Of a stretch of 64,000 nt of DNA, positions 1 to 12,300 are shown piece after piece. The position numbers and the translations under genes were made by a program. The notes under the pieces are model-generated. The model saw nothing but the letters and a program-made list of their open reading frames with translations, was not told the origin of the DNA and did not search any database. This DNA is from Bugula neritina (lineage: Eukaryota > Bryozoa > Gymnolaemata > Cheilostomatida > Bugulidae), in contig OZ037765.1 in the NCBI GenBank assembly GCA_964035545.1, forward strand, positions 10,782,698-10,846,697, read 5' to 3'. Numbering within the stretch: position 1 is the first letter of the stretch; each line of letters begins with the position of its first letter.

Positions 1-313
1 ATGTACAAATCTTTAATGAGTCATTTAGTCCCGAGTTACAGTTAATAGCAGATGTAAAAGACAGCTACCTGACAACAAAGTTATTACCGAGAGTTGTTTC
101 TAGCAGAAAGTGACAGCTGAAACCTCATCCTACAAGAGTACTACTTTAAACATAAAGATGTTATTTAATGAGTAAACTTTAGAAAAAGTGTTTCGCAACT
201 TTGAGTCCAAAAATACATTAGAAAAATAAATTTTGGTGACTGCAGTAAAAATACATTCAGATTAGAAAAAGAACACAATTCCACACAACATATTGGTTGT
301 GGAATATTCTTAC
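1..313 (-). other. SHTN1: SHTN1 intron at window edge
   Basis: The donor after exon 314-414 (GTAAGAATA on the minus strand) opens an intron that is not closed inside the window. No further exon is visible. Confidence 0.6.
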
Positions 314-3300
314 CCTGGAGTTCAAGTCGACCTTCTTCAACCCTACGCCTGTCTGAATTCTCTTCATCATTTCAAGCATGGCATCTTGCATTGAATCTTT
401 ATTTTGGAGCGCCTCTGGATTGTACAAGAAGCAGTGAATAACAAAACATGCAAAACTGTATGTTGGTGCATCACGTTATTAAGCCAAATATTGAGCTACC
501 ATGGTGTTAATGAGTTACATGTGCAGTATGACCCCCCATACCAAATTTTAAAATATAAAATGATATTCAATTAATAGCTGTTTCTAACAAAATAAAGATA
601 TAAAAACTCATACTCAGGTTATCCCCAAATCACAAAATTAAGTGAAAATCGAATAGTGGAAAACTAACATCTGCCAGTACAACAGCATGAATGTCTTTGT
701 CATTATATAGTGAAGCATTTATAGCATTGTAGCAGATATCTTTTCATGATGACGCATATTACAAGCTAGCAGATACTCTTCTTAATCAGACTGTCAAATC
801 AACTCAAGTTAAACTTTAACTTGATTTTGTTTAGTAACAGCTCCATAGTGACAAATTAACAACAGGATTACCTTTTCCAACTATGTTCTGCAACTGTTGC
901 TCTTTTCTTTTCTTCTTGTTGATTACAAGTTTACTAAACATAAAAAATAAATGACCACTAGATCTATATACAAATAAAACTTTTCAGGAATTGTATTTAA
1001 TACAAAATTTAGATAGCCTGAAATAGATACAACTGACGAGAAATACTGTAGCAGCTGCTTCTGAATGTCAATGAACAAAATGCTATTGGCTTTTAGGGGT
1101 AGAAAACTTCTATTTGAGACTCACAATTCACTACATACAATAATTAAATTATAAGGAATAACTTGCATGTTTTTAAAAATTAATAAATTAACTTTGAACT
1201 GTGACAATGAAATTAAACGAGAGTAAGAAGGTATATTAGATTCCCATCAGACAAAACAAAATATTTTATTTATCATTTTAATTTACTTCCTTCCCATTTA
1301 GTAGAACAGCTAAAAGTTCAATGCTCAACAAAGATTAATATAATTATATAACCCAGCAAACAGTAAAAAACACAACTAATGATTTGTAAACTTCATATAC
1401 TCTATTACACTCACCTGATGCCTCCAGGAGGACCAGGTGGTGGGGGTGGGGGAGGTGGAGGGGGTGGTGGCGGAGCAGGTGGAGCTACAGGCATACGACT
1501 CAGTGCATCTCCTAAAACGTTGAGTGTAATGTTGAGAAAACAAAATATCCGAAGAACAAAAGCAAATAAAAAATATAAAACAAGAATAACAATGACTCAC
1601 TTTCTTTTTCCAGTTTGGTTACAGTAGCCTTCAGAACTTCAGAATTTTGTTTTTCAGCTTCGAGATTTCCATTGACTCTTTCTAAATCTTCTTTTAATAT
1701 TTCGATCTTCTCTTCCAAGTTCTCAACTGTGGAGTGTTCTGTGCTGTCTTTCAGCTGCTGCTTTAACTCCTCAATCTGCACATTCAAATATAATGATATT
1801 CATACATCTTCAGATTTATACTTGCATCATTACATCATAGACTATCACATTACATAACAGCGAAACTACATACACAATGTAAAACAATTTTATTAAAAAA
1901 TTATAAAGGTTGAATCACAAATCATAAAATAATAATAATATTTAATGACAGTAAGTAAAACAAACCGCTCCAGTAAAATATATTAAAATAACGCATTAAC
2001 ACATAACTTACACAAACTATAAACTAACTTCAAACACATTAACCACCTCACAACACAAACATATTACCAGGCGAAATTTCTTTCCTGTGTAGCATACCGA
2101 TAATATTATTGAGATAGGATGCTGTAATATTTTTGAAGTCAAAATAGTTGCAAAAAATTATTTTTTGTGCAATAATAAAAACGTAGTTATAATTATTCAA
2201 TAAAGAAAATTGAGTAATATAGCATAGTAGTGTACAAATGACAAAACCTCTGCATAATAATAAACTAACAGGAATTTGATCACAACTGATGTTCTTTATC
2301 TGTGTCTGTATTAGTTCACATGGGAAGAATAACAAAATGATCGATTATAACTTATGATTTCTACCAGATACTAAAAGGTAGAAACAGGTGTAATATATTT
2401 ATATTATAGAGCATATCACGAGGGCAATAAATAATAATATATTAGCAAATAGTGTTTTCCACCGCAAGTACAATCTGTGCATATATATTATTTTCAAACT
2501 AAAAAATTGCAACTTCATTCAGTTTTGATGTTAGCAACTTACTGATGATTTACTCAATTCTTTTAGCATCTTGCATGATGAATATAGATTCAGGCATATA
2601 GGGTGATTAGAACTGCTAGTTGGGCACTAAGCTTTGCTTTAGTGTAGAATATGTTTACAGTGCGTATAACATTATTCCTAACAAAACCAAGGATTTGCCC
2701 TATTTCGGTGTTGATATTTCAAATCTGGCACATGTTATCAACTGAAGTTGACACTTTACAAGACAATGGGGTATAAAACCCCTCATAAACTGGGAATACA
2801 GTTACTTTTACGGCACATAGCGGAAAGCGGTTCGGGTTTGCTCCTTTTAGAAAATACAAACCTGAGCGATGTAGGTGGCTTCTTGCTGAGAGATTTGACC
2901 GTGCAACTTTTCAATTTCTTCAGTTAATTTACTGAGGGATTCATTTTGATTGGCTGAACTAGCATTGGGAGTAACCTGCTCTATTGTGGAATTCCTTTTT
3001 CTCTGAAGCTACAAATATAATATAATACTATTATATTATATATTTTCATACTTTAGGTACATGCAAACTATATTCCAACCTAAATATGCCCCAGAACTCC
3101 ACACATTGCTAACATTACCCTGCCCTATACACATAAGTAATGCAGACACAATAGTATAGCATAGTATCTTATAGCATAGTATCTTATAGCATAGTATCTT
3201 ATAGCATAGTATCTTATAGCATAGTATCTTATAGCATAGTGTCTTATAGCATAGTATCTTATAGCATAGTATCTTATAGCATAGTATCTTATAGCACAAT

Positions 3301-6300
3301 ATCTATAGTAAAACTAAAACTATTACAATATCCATCAACTCCAACTTCCTCATACCAATGAGTAATATTTCACTAGTTACAACATAACTAGTAACTAAAC
3401 CAAATTATGCAGTAAAAGTATACGAGGCCCTTGAAATATGCTAATAAAAGTGTTCTTAAATCCTATACGCAAATAAAATGAACAATTTTCTAGTACTATT
3501 TTAAAATCAAATTTTACTCTAAATAAACATCAACTTAATTCTTACAATTTTGAACTGTTGATATATCAGCTTTAAAATCCTTGTAGGACTGACCAATCCA
3601 GCTAGCTCTAGACTAACAAACCTTTTATAATGACGACAACAAGAGTAAATAGGAAACTACTAGCAAAGTAGCAGTCAATGTACATAAAGCATCTACAGCC
3701 ACTAAACCTGAATGACACATCTTACCAGTGCAACATCAACTAAAAATATGTATATAAATAAATATAAAAATCCGCTGATGGGCGGAGTTATCCTCCCAAT
3801 ATTTGGTCTTGGAGCTTACATATTAGTGATTAAAAATACTTTGGAGGAAAGTGAAGTCAAAATGTTCACCTGCACAGTATTTCAAATAGACCTACAAGAA
3901 TTATCATTTTACAGAGCTTTGGACTCCAGAGTCTTTGTGAATAAGAAAGTCATGCATTACCAACGCAATTATGTCTAATATTGCATGATCAGGAAGAAGC
4001 GCATACAATACAAAGAACTATTTCCTTATTTAAATGCAAGACTTATTACAGCATGGCAGCCAGTGTTAGATGTGAATTGACTTTATTCACTAGCATGAAG
4101 CTATCAACTAAATTCTCCATTTTATATTTATTGTAACACCTTTTCATACCCATCCTAAATGAATCAGGGGTTGCTGCTTTCTGATAATATATTTGATTCT
4201 ATTGTTGATTGCTAGTTGTGAAACTGTGTTAAACTCTTTAGTGAAACACTGCTGATTTAGCAGCATTCAATTCCCTTATTTAAAATATAGGTACTAGAAA
4301 AACTAATCAATTTATAAACATTCTACAGATTATTTTTACTTCCTTAAGATAATACAATATTACTCTAGCTTTATCTTTCACTACACAAAGTCTAAAAACA
4401 AACTAAAGAGCTGTTAGGCCATAATATTATTGGTAGGATGTTTGACCTATGTCCTCATGTAGCTTACCTCTCCGGCATATACTTCTGCTTGTAGTCTGAG
4501 GGTCTTTTCTGTGTCATACTGGTCTCTAAGAGATATGTAATCCTGGTAGGCTAGCGAAGACACTACAACACAGTATATTCAATGTGTACATGTTTAAATA
4601 AAATATATATCAAATGTGTACATGCTTGAGCTTGAATAGTTTAGTTTACTAGAAGCAATTCAAATGCAAAATTACAATGTTTTCAAGAGATTCCATCATA
4701 ATATTGTCTTGCTGCAAGTTTTCAATTACAGTAAAATGAAATCAACTTATCAAACAGGTAAATTAGATTTATCGTTAGTAAGCTAACCTAAGCTGATCCT
4801 AGTTTAGACACATAGTCAAGTAAATCTGCTGTTTGGAAAGTCACGATTTCACCTGAACTTACTTCACCCAAAAGTAAGTGAACACAAACAATATTTAACA
4901 CTAATTTGTAACTTACTAAACTCACTACGAGGTCTTTAAGATTATGCAAATCTCTATTGAAATAATGTTCACTAAAAGTTTGAAAGGACATATTGCTTGA
5001 TTTTACCTCTTTTCAGTGATTTGAGTTCTTTTTCCTGATCCAAGAACTGAGCATTCTGGATATTATATTGCTTTTGCAATGCTTCTTTTTCAGCTAAATA
5101 CGCCTCAGCCTACAATAATATAAGAACTAGATCTTTCAAATTTTCTATGAAACTCATTGACTACACAAAATGGCTACATTTAGAAACGTAACTATCAGAT
5201 ATACTTTTGAGTCATCCTAAATAAACTGTGAGTTTGTCCAGGTTAGCTTCTTACATAACTAAAAATAAGGAAATCCTCAGATAGTACACTTAATCATAAT
5301 GAAAACAATTTGTTAATCAGCTAAGAGTATTATCATAAAGAAAAAAAAACTAAATCAAGGCAGTACAAACAACTTTATCAAAACCAAAATAGCTGAAAGC
5401 TCAAAAATGACAAGTCAATAAATTTCCTATCATTACAATAAAATAAAGCAAAGGTGTCGCTACCGGGGATAATCTTACCTGCCCGGAGAGCACATCATAG
5501 TCCACAGTTTTAGTTGCAAGAGCTTGTTCAACATGAGCCACTTTACTCTGCAAGTCTACATAAACAGGAGTATTATATTACATATCACTTATAAACTACA
5601 GATTTGCTAAATATACAGTATAACATGGCCAAATATAGAGTATAACAGGGCCAAATATAGAGTATAACATGGCTAAATATACAGTATAACATGGCTAAAT
5701 ATACAGTATAACATGGCTAAATATACAGTATAATATGGCTACATATGCAGTATAGTATGACTAAATATACAGTATAGTATGATAGTATAGTATAGAATAT
5801 AAACACAGGTTCGGACACTCACCACTGATGACATCATTGAGCTCTTCAATTCTCTCCTCTAACTCTTTATTTGACTCATCCACATCTATGTCTACTGGAA
5901 GGGGAACAGAGCTGCTCTGCATCTTTGCCAACAGCATAGCACTCTGTCTTTTCATCTTCGTGTTGTCTTTCACCACCTTTGATGAGATGATGTGACAAAT
6001 AAGTCAAAACAATCGAATATCACATAGACTCATATATATACTATAGCGTTTGGTTATGCAGTACTTTTGTACACTCATATAATGAATGCATATAAACATC
6101 ATCCAGTATCTACTGATACTATGGCAGAAAACTACTATTACATGTAGTGTAGAAGACAATAGATAAGACAACTTCAAAATTTAATTAGAATACTTTGTAG
6201 AATAAGAAAGTGCTTCTATATCTTTACATGTCAATATTATTATAACTATTATGTGTATTGAATAAAAAGAAAATCATGCATAATGGGTTGTTATAGTATT

Positions 6301-9300
6301 TTACAACTTATACTTGTATGGTTTAAATATTGCTTAATGAGTTTTACTACATACATGTGATCTACTTAAAGTTCTAAAGCTCAACTTATGAATAAATAAA
6401 AATGACTTTAAGCATTCAAAAATAGTATTGCTGACAAATATATATTTATGTAATTAGCTTTAAATCAATCAATTTGCATTATCATGTCCCACACAGGACC
6501 TCCAAAACTTTACAAACAAAAGTGCAACATTCAGATACAATAACGGGTTCAGTTGGAGTTCTAATTTAGTTGTATCTATCACTATCAGTTCAATCAGTCT
6601 AATGCTCCAAACTGATGGTGATAGTTTATCCATACAAGCATGGTTACCAGACTAGTTTGTAGAATATAATATGAATTGCATAGCTTTCACACAAATAATG
6701 CAAAATATTATTGAAAAAAATTAATTGCTATGACAGGACACTGACTGTTAGCTTTGTTTCCTCCTTATGGTTATTCTATTTGACTACTCAGCACACTGAT
6801 TTGTCAGCAGTCGTTGCTGCAGGAAAAGTATGATTGCAGGCAATGTCTGCCAGCAAGCATTACAGTATAGAAGTACCAATACCAATATGTGGTTACAGAG
6901 AAAAAAAGCAGTTTGTCATGAAATGGAATGAAATAGTAACAATATTCAATGCTTTGTGCCAAAAACATGTACTAACTATTATACCAGCTCTCATACTTCA
7001 GTTTATATAATACTAATCATCATTATTCTTTGCTTCTTATGCAATACATACTTTGTTCATGAACTTTTGTTACATCTTTTTGTTTTTTGTTTGTGCAGTT
7101 CTTGTGTATACTTTTTCTCTAATTCTATCTTTGGTGACAAAGTTTTTGCCTTATATATATTATATATAATAATAGTTCTCAAATATAATATTAAAGTCTG
7201 CAACTATACTTGATAGCTATGAGGATATAATATTATTCTATATAGATCATATAATACATCCAGTATAACTGAGCAGCAATACTTAATTCACTGTTTAACC
7301 TGACTAGCATCTTAATCATAATCATTATTGAACCTTATCATCAGATAATTATGCATCAATACAATAAACAGGAAATAGCATTATCTTAACCTTCTTTTCT
7401 ATACTGAATGGCCAATTTCCATATTCACATCTGCAGAGGATGTACAAACTACAAGACAGGCTAATTACTAAGATTTTTGACAGTTTATTGATAAAAACAC
7501 TAGAATACTGGTGTTGTAGACAATTAGCCTGTCATCCAAGAAAACAATATTCTAAATAGAAAATCTGCCCATGTGAATAAAGAAATTTTTCCGAGCCCAA
7601 ACATGAAGGGAGGGTTGCATGAAATCTCATTAGTAAAACTGAAAACAGTTGAATCTTAGCCTACTGTAAGAGAAGCTACAACATTGACAGAATAAGTTGG
7701 GGTACCACTAGTCAAGCAGTGGTGAGTAATGAGTCAATCGAATGAGTCAGAGTACAACAAAAAAAGTTCACTTTGAATAGAATATAGAATCTTACACAGT
7801 CATGCTTGAGAGAAATGTGAAGTTATGAATCAGGTTCCTGCATTGGTGAATAATATGATTAATTCATTATCCAGAAACGTGATGGAGATTGTATACTGTG
7901 ACTGGCATATTCACAACATTGTTATATGCATGTAGGACTGAAGATTATGCTAAGGAATGGAATAATGAAGGATATTTGAATCACTGAGGAAGTTGAGAAT
8001 ATAAATCTTGCTCTAGCTAGAGAGTTATGGAATAGTCAATAGACTGTATTTAGGAGCTGTGTGCATGTTCGTTGTAGAGGTTTAGCTTGATGCCTTTTCA
8101 ATGGTCAGCTTTAGTGATTTGAACTAGTAGTTGTTGATATGACTGCTGTATATGCACACACACACATGGCCAGCTTAACATACAGTCAGAAGTATAAATC
8201 TTTGGCTAATATTCAATTATGTCACTATTTTAGAGTTTACATGTTTTGCTATAATTGATTTTAATGCTGTACAATACTGTTATTTTTCCTGGTCTGTTTT
8301 AGAGTTTCACTGTTTGTTTGCCTCCCATGCACTGCTACTCAAAAAGCAGCCGTCTTATCTACTATCAGCCGCTGTATTAGCTTGTCATTGTTAAACTTTT
8401 ATATCCCTTGAAATATGAACACATAAGATAATTATACTTAATAGTCTGTGCCTGACCTTCATGGGTCATTTATGGAAGTTAGAGAACACAAACAGCAGGG
8501 CACATGCTGAATACTATCTCAGATAAAATCTTACTTTGGTGGCATAACTCTCGGCAGCATATCGTAATGACTTCTCCAGCTGGTATTGGGTTTGTATTCT
8601 TCCAAACTCATTGTACATTGGCTGAGCCACTGAAAAAGAACAAAGGTATTTATCAACCAAGAATATAGGCCTAACATTCCATGCTTTTGCATCTATATTC
8701 ACATAATTGGTTTTAATTGAGGTTCATCTTGTTTATATCGGCATATATTCAGTGGAATACCATATCCTTAACTCTAGTTCTATAAACTAGTTTTTTGTTT
8801 TCATAAAATCAAGGAAAATATATACATTACTTGCAAATTATCAATTTAAAATGACAGTTATACGTGGAACTGTTTTGGTGTGCCGAGTCAGTAAAACTAG
8901 CCCTAAGCAAACAACAGCAAGACATATGCTAAGATTAACTAATCATTTCTTCATTTTACTGGATAAATTCATCCAGTAAGCTAGTTGTTAGCAGCAACAA
9001 GGAAGTTAAGGATAAGCTGTGTCAATATAACAATGGTAGAACAGTAGTAAGGGACAAGTCTTAGGGTAAGAAGCTGTTAGCTTAGTTAAATATGTTATTA
9101 CAAGATTAACTATCAAATTTATGGGAAGTCCTAGAAACATATGACAATAATTATTATAACTTTTAGTAGAGCACCTAATTATAGAGATCACCGTAGTTTG
9201 AGGGCGTGGCTTATTTATACAAATATCTGCAAGTATGCAAAGCCCTAACTACTGAGTTGAACAGCTTTGAATTCAACTGCTGGCTCTACTATCTGTCAAG

Positions 9301-9992
9301 TAGTTCACTTTAAAAGCAAATAACATGAGTAGCTAAAGTAAACAGAATGTTAGAAAGCATAACTGTTTATCAGAAACGATAGCAATTTCAATTATATAGT
9401 TGCACTACTCCTGCAAGATACTATTACTGATCATTTTCTTACTGTCTATAATAGTAGGATATAGTTGCTAGCTTAAGTTACCTGATTGTAGTTCCTGTAA
9501 CTGACTTCTAGTGCTTTCATATTCTTCATAGAGTTGATTGTATTTACTTAGTAAAGTGTCATACTCAGTAACCACTGCAACACAGAAAGTAACAACATGC
9601 AATTTCCTTCAGCACTTGGCTTTACCAACATTGACATATATGCAAGATTTTCCTCAGTCCTTTATAGATAGACCTCAGTAAGTTTATTACCTGAACGCCC
9701 ATTGAAATATATTCTATTCATTCAATCTCAATGAGCTAAGCAAATCTTATTCAGCAAGTTCAATCAAGCTCACTAAAGTATCGCTAACTACATAAGGCAT
9801 TATAATACATAGTAAAACTCAGTGAATATAATATATTCTAACTCCAACAATCAAACTACAAACCTGTCAGCATTTCAGATGCACAGTGTGTCCTAGAGTT
9901 TTAAAATTGTTCTCTGAATTTGATAAATATTGTATCAACTCACCATTCTTGCTGACTTCGGTCAACTGCTCTAACTTCTGTCCTGGGTCCAT
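314..9992 (-). CDS. SHTN1: Shootin-1 homologue (12 coding exons, C-terminus beyond window)
   Basis: Exons in transcript order: 9944-9992 (start ATG at 9992), 9482-9574, 8535-8629, 5823-5976, 5479-5555, 5007-5109, 4468-4562, 2862-3008, 1601-1775, 1415-1511, 872-933, 314-414. All phases join and give 416 codons without a stop; an in-frame TAA lies just upstream of the ATG. The protein is almost entirely coiled coil, followed by a run of 13 prolines (about residues 343-355), a basic stretch (NKKKRK) and an EMMKRIQTGV helix. Vertebrate shootin-1 has this order: the YEEMQ/LEKDLR/AES block, KRQS-LLL, coiled coils, poly-Pro then IRS, and EEMMDRIKKGV. Shootin-1 couples F-actin flow (through cortactin) to L1-type adhesion molecules in growing axons; a role here is inferred from homology. 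Exons coding for the C-terminus lie left of the window. Orthology is strong from the motif order; fine exon edges are hand-derived. Confidence 0.88.
1415..1511 (-). other. SHTN1: Poly-proline exon of SHTN1
   Basis: This 97-bp exon codes for ALSRMPVAPPA, then 13 consecutive prolines, then GPPGGI. The plus strand reads as a G-rich (GGT/GGG) tract. In vertebrate shootin-1 the equivalent proline run also precedes IRS and a basic segment. Proline runs of this kind bind profilin, SH3 or EVH1 domains; the partner here is unknown. The tract is a likely site of length polymorphism. Confidence 0.85.
3161..3295. repeat. 15-bp minisatellite, 9 units
   Basis: Nine head-to-tail copies of ATAGTATCTTATAGC lie in a SHTN1 intron (between exons 2862-3008 and 4468-4562). 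Eight are perfect and one has a single base change. Because 15 is a multiple of 3 the minus strand stays open and spells CYKIL repeats, but the frame has no gene context and sits inside an intron. Confidence 0.95.
5606..5785. repeat. 22-bp minisatellite, about 8 diverged units
   Basis: Tandem copies of roughly TAAATATACAGTATAACATGGC lie in the short SHTN1 intron between exons 5479-5555 and 5823-5976. Central units are near-identical. The right-hand units decay into GTATAGTATGA-type sequence running almost up to the splice donor of the next exon. Confidence 0.9.
5977..8534 (-). other. SHTN1: Large SHTN1 intron (2.56 kb)
   Basis: AT-rich intron sequence. The 85-codon plus-strand frame near 6956-7213 is hydrophobic low-complexity with no domain. 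A short inverted repeat (ACAGGCTAATT at about 7455 facing AATTAGCCTGT at about 7522) may be a relic of a small foldback element. I see no exon or nested gene. Confidence 0.6.
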
Positions 9993-10021
9993 TGTGTATT
10001 ATCCACCTGATCTTGCAACTT
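9993..10021 (-). other. SHTN1: SHTN1 5' UTR part of first coding exon
   Basis: The ATG-bearing exon extends upstream to an acceptor (TTGTAG on the minus strand) at 10022-10023, which implies at least one further non-coding 5' exon. Confidence 0.6.
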
Positions 10022-10847
10022 CTACAATTAAATTCAACTTTAGACCACTTCATAAATAAAAGATCTAAATAATTATACACATAGAAAATGCATTATGGGG
10101 TGAAAATTGTTGGTTGAGATGAAAAACATCCGGCATTCATAGATTAGAAAATCATGCAGCTTCAATGCTGGCAAATATTTTGGAACTTGGGCAAATTTTC
10201 TTAAACAATGCATTGCACTTACAAATTTAATAATGAATTAATAATATCAAAAGTCATATAATAATAATAACGAAATTGATAGAACTCACAAAACATTAGT
10301 ACAAACAAAAAAACAACGATGAAGGTAAATGGTAGTTTACAGCTACAGTGCCACTGTGGGGGGGGGGTTGTGAGTATAACTATAAACATCACTATCACTC
10401 TACCTAGGCCTAACGCAATAAGTTCAAGTCACTCATTATAGCAATATATTGTATAGACTTATTTACTGATTATGATTATCAATTTGATTTATGATAGTCC
10501 AAGTCAAAGATAAGATATTATGATTATTACAATCATCATATGCTAGTTATACTAGATTTTACTAGCATTCGCGTGATTAAACTGATGCTGTCCAAAACAA
10601 ATGGCCCATTGAATGAATGATGCCTTTCAATGAGGCAAAATGTCTTGAATACCAAGGCTGCTACAAGTTTGATATTACACATGTTACAGCACCTAAACTA
10701 TTAGAAAAAACAGAAGCAAGCAAGGTGTTAAGAACATCCATACATATCCTCAATCACATTACAGAAAATACTAGCATACACTAGTACATCATTTTATTAT
10801 GGGAAAGCTAGATCAGAATGGAATCCTGGTGTCCAGAAGCATGTTGA

Positions 10848-11078
10848 AACATTGTTGAGTTTGTCAAAGAATGTAAACTTGGCTTTTATGGTGAGAACAT
10901 ATATGATTGCGCCTGCACTGATACGACTGTAACCACTCGATTAGCTGCCAAAAGCGAAGTTGTCTCCATAACTCAGTCCAGATACAGTGCATTAAAGCCA
11001 CCAGAGAAAAAAATAGAAATATGGAAGAACCCCAAAAACAATACAGTGAAGTTGACATTGATCCTTAGGAACATGTAG
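10848..11078 (+). pseudogene. Possible decayed EGF-like exon fragment
   Basis: A 76-codon open frame containing ECKLGFYGEN followed by DCAC resembles a scavenger-receptor-type EGF repeat (C-x2-G-[FY]-YG-x-x-C-x-x-x-C-x-C), except that the cysteine after YGEN is isoleucine. The frame has no good start, no in-frame splice acceptor and no partner exons. It is either a relic of a duplicated exon or chance. Confidence 0.2.
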
Positions 11079-11339
11079 CTGAACCTAGTAACCAAACCCA
11101 GACAGCGATTTGCTGATAGCTTTGAAATCACTCATTGTTGATACTAATCGAGGTGCTTCTTCTTACTACATTCAGTGATCAAGAAAATACAAATGCTTTA
11201 AAAGTGTTGTTATGATTGTATGGATAAGCAAAATGATAAATGATAGTATCAAGTTTAAGATTGTAAAATAAATATCAACATAAATGGTAAATTATTGCTT
11301 GCAAACTTAAAAGGCGTTGTCTCGGTGAGTGACTGTAAC

Positions 11340-11915
11340 TATTCATCACAAGTACTATTAGTATTAGTACTGTTGCTGATATTTAATACCATAAGTATAA
11401 TAATAATGTATAACATCAAGTCCTACTATACTAATTACTAATATAAACGTAATTAACATTAAACCTTTTGAGTTTAATTAAAACTCAAACTAAAAGCTGT
11501 AAAACTAAAAGTAAATCTTATTGTAGAACTAAGTCCAGTTCCACTACTGGTGCTACTACTACTACTAGTAGTACTAAGTATCAGTATCAACTGGGGTGAG
11601 ACTGAGAGTAATAATAATAATAATATATTCAATTTTATAGCATTAGGATAACTATTACTATAAGTATAACTATAAGTATGACTAATAGTAATAGTAATAC
11701 TATGAGAAATGAGTACCTGCAAGTGCAAGACTTGGTTTCAGTGTTAGCGTAGCTACTATACTTAAACTTTAACTCACAGTATTGAGTACGCTGTACTGGT
11801 ACAGCTACACTTAGTCTTACTGATAGTGATACTCATACACTTACAGTAAGACTCGAGTTCAACCTGGGTTGCACACTCACACTGATACCGACACTGACAG
11901 TGAGTCACTGAGTGA
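11340..11915. repeat. Degenerate AGT/ACT/TAA simple-sequence tract
   Basis: Two patches (about 11340-11720 and 11785-11915) are rich in AGTA, TACT and TAATA triplet patterns on both strands. They are compositionally like the stronger tract at 13785-14560 but more diverged. The open frame at 11474-11728 (minus; runs of L, S, T, Y, I) is a by-product of the repeat. Confidence 0.7.
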
Positions 11916-11961
11916 CACATGGTGGGCGTGACTGAAGAAACTGAGATGATTTTTCTTACCT

Positions 11962-12300
11962 TTTTACTAATTGGTTAGTTTTAATAAAGATTCAAGTCTC
12001 AACTTCCCATAGTCATGCGAATAACGTTAATTTCATGGAATTTTTCGACAATGAGGAAGCTTGCAGTTTGAAATGTCCCCCTCATCAAACTGAAACGAGG
12101 TGTTCGGCTTATCGCTAATAGCCTCATTTATGTAGAAACGTATGTAAGCACGTGACAAAATAGACTGGTGCGAGATTTCATTGGGTGACGTTTTGCATGC
12201 ATCAGTCAACTTTTCAAAACATTGACATGTGCATTTGTTACCGCGTGTAAGGCGCAAGATAATAATATTATTATAATTGTTCTAGTTGGTGATCAACTTT
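11962..12300 (-). other. SHTN1: Possible non-coding first exon / promoter region of SHTN1
   Basis: On the minus strand a strong donor (AAAAG then GTAAGAAA) sits at 11961-11960. It would pair with the acceptor at 10022-10023. The DNA upstream (about 12030-12260) is richer in CpG and GC than its surroundings, as expected for a promoter or first exon. A 74-codon frame runs through 12033-12257 but matches nothing I recognise. The upstream limit is a guess; transcript data would decide it. Confidence 0.35.

Larger units (their letters stand above)
10022..11961. other. SHTN1 upstream / probable first intron
   Basis: No conserved gene. It contains a 10-G run at 10358-10367, an open frame with an EGF-like look at 10848-11078 (listed separately) and the first patches of AGT/ACT/TAA-rich simple sequence from about 11340. 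Confidence 0.5.

Noticed and set aside
3161-3295. CRISPR-like array
   Set aside because: Direct tandem repeat without spacers in a eukaryotic intron; a minisatellite.
3036-3299. 87-codon minus-strand frame of CYKIL repeats
   Set aside because: It is the 15-bp minisatellite read in frame, inside a SHTN1 intron; no gene context.
3712-3978. 88-codon plus-strand frame in a SHTN1 intron
   Set aside because: No recognisable domain, no splice partners; likely chance.
6956-7213. 85-codon hydrophobic plus-strand frame in a SHTN1 intron
   Set aside because: AT-rich low-complexity residues, no homology that I recognise, antisense inside an intron.
11474-11728. 84-codon minus-strand frame rich in L, S, T, I, Y
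   Set aside because: By-product of AGT/ACT simple sequence; no domain or splice signals.
12033-12257. 74-codon minus-strand frame upstream of SHTN1
   Set aside because: No homology; better explained as CpG-richer promoter or 5' UTR exon sequence.
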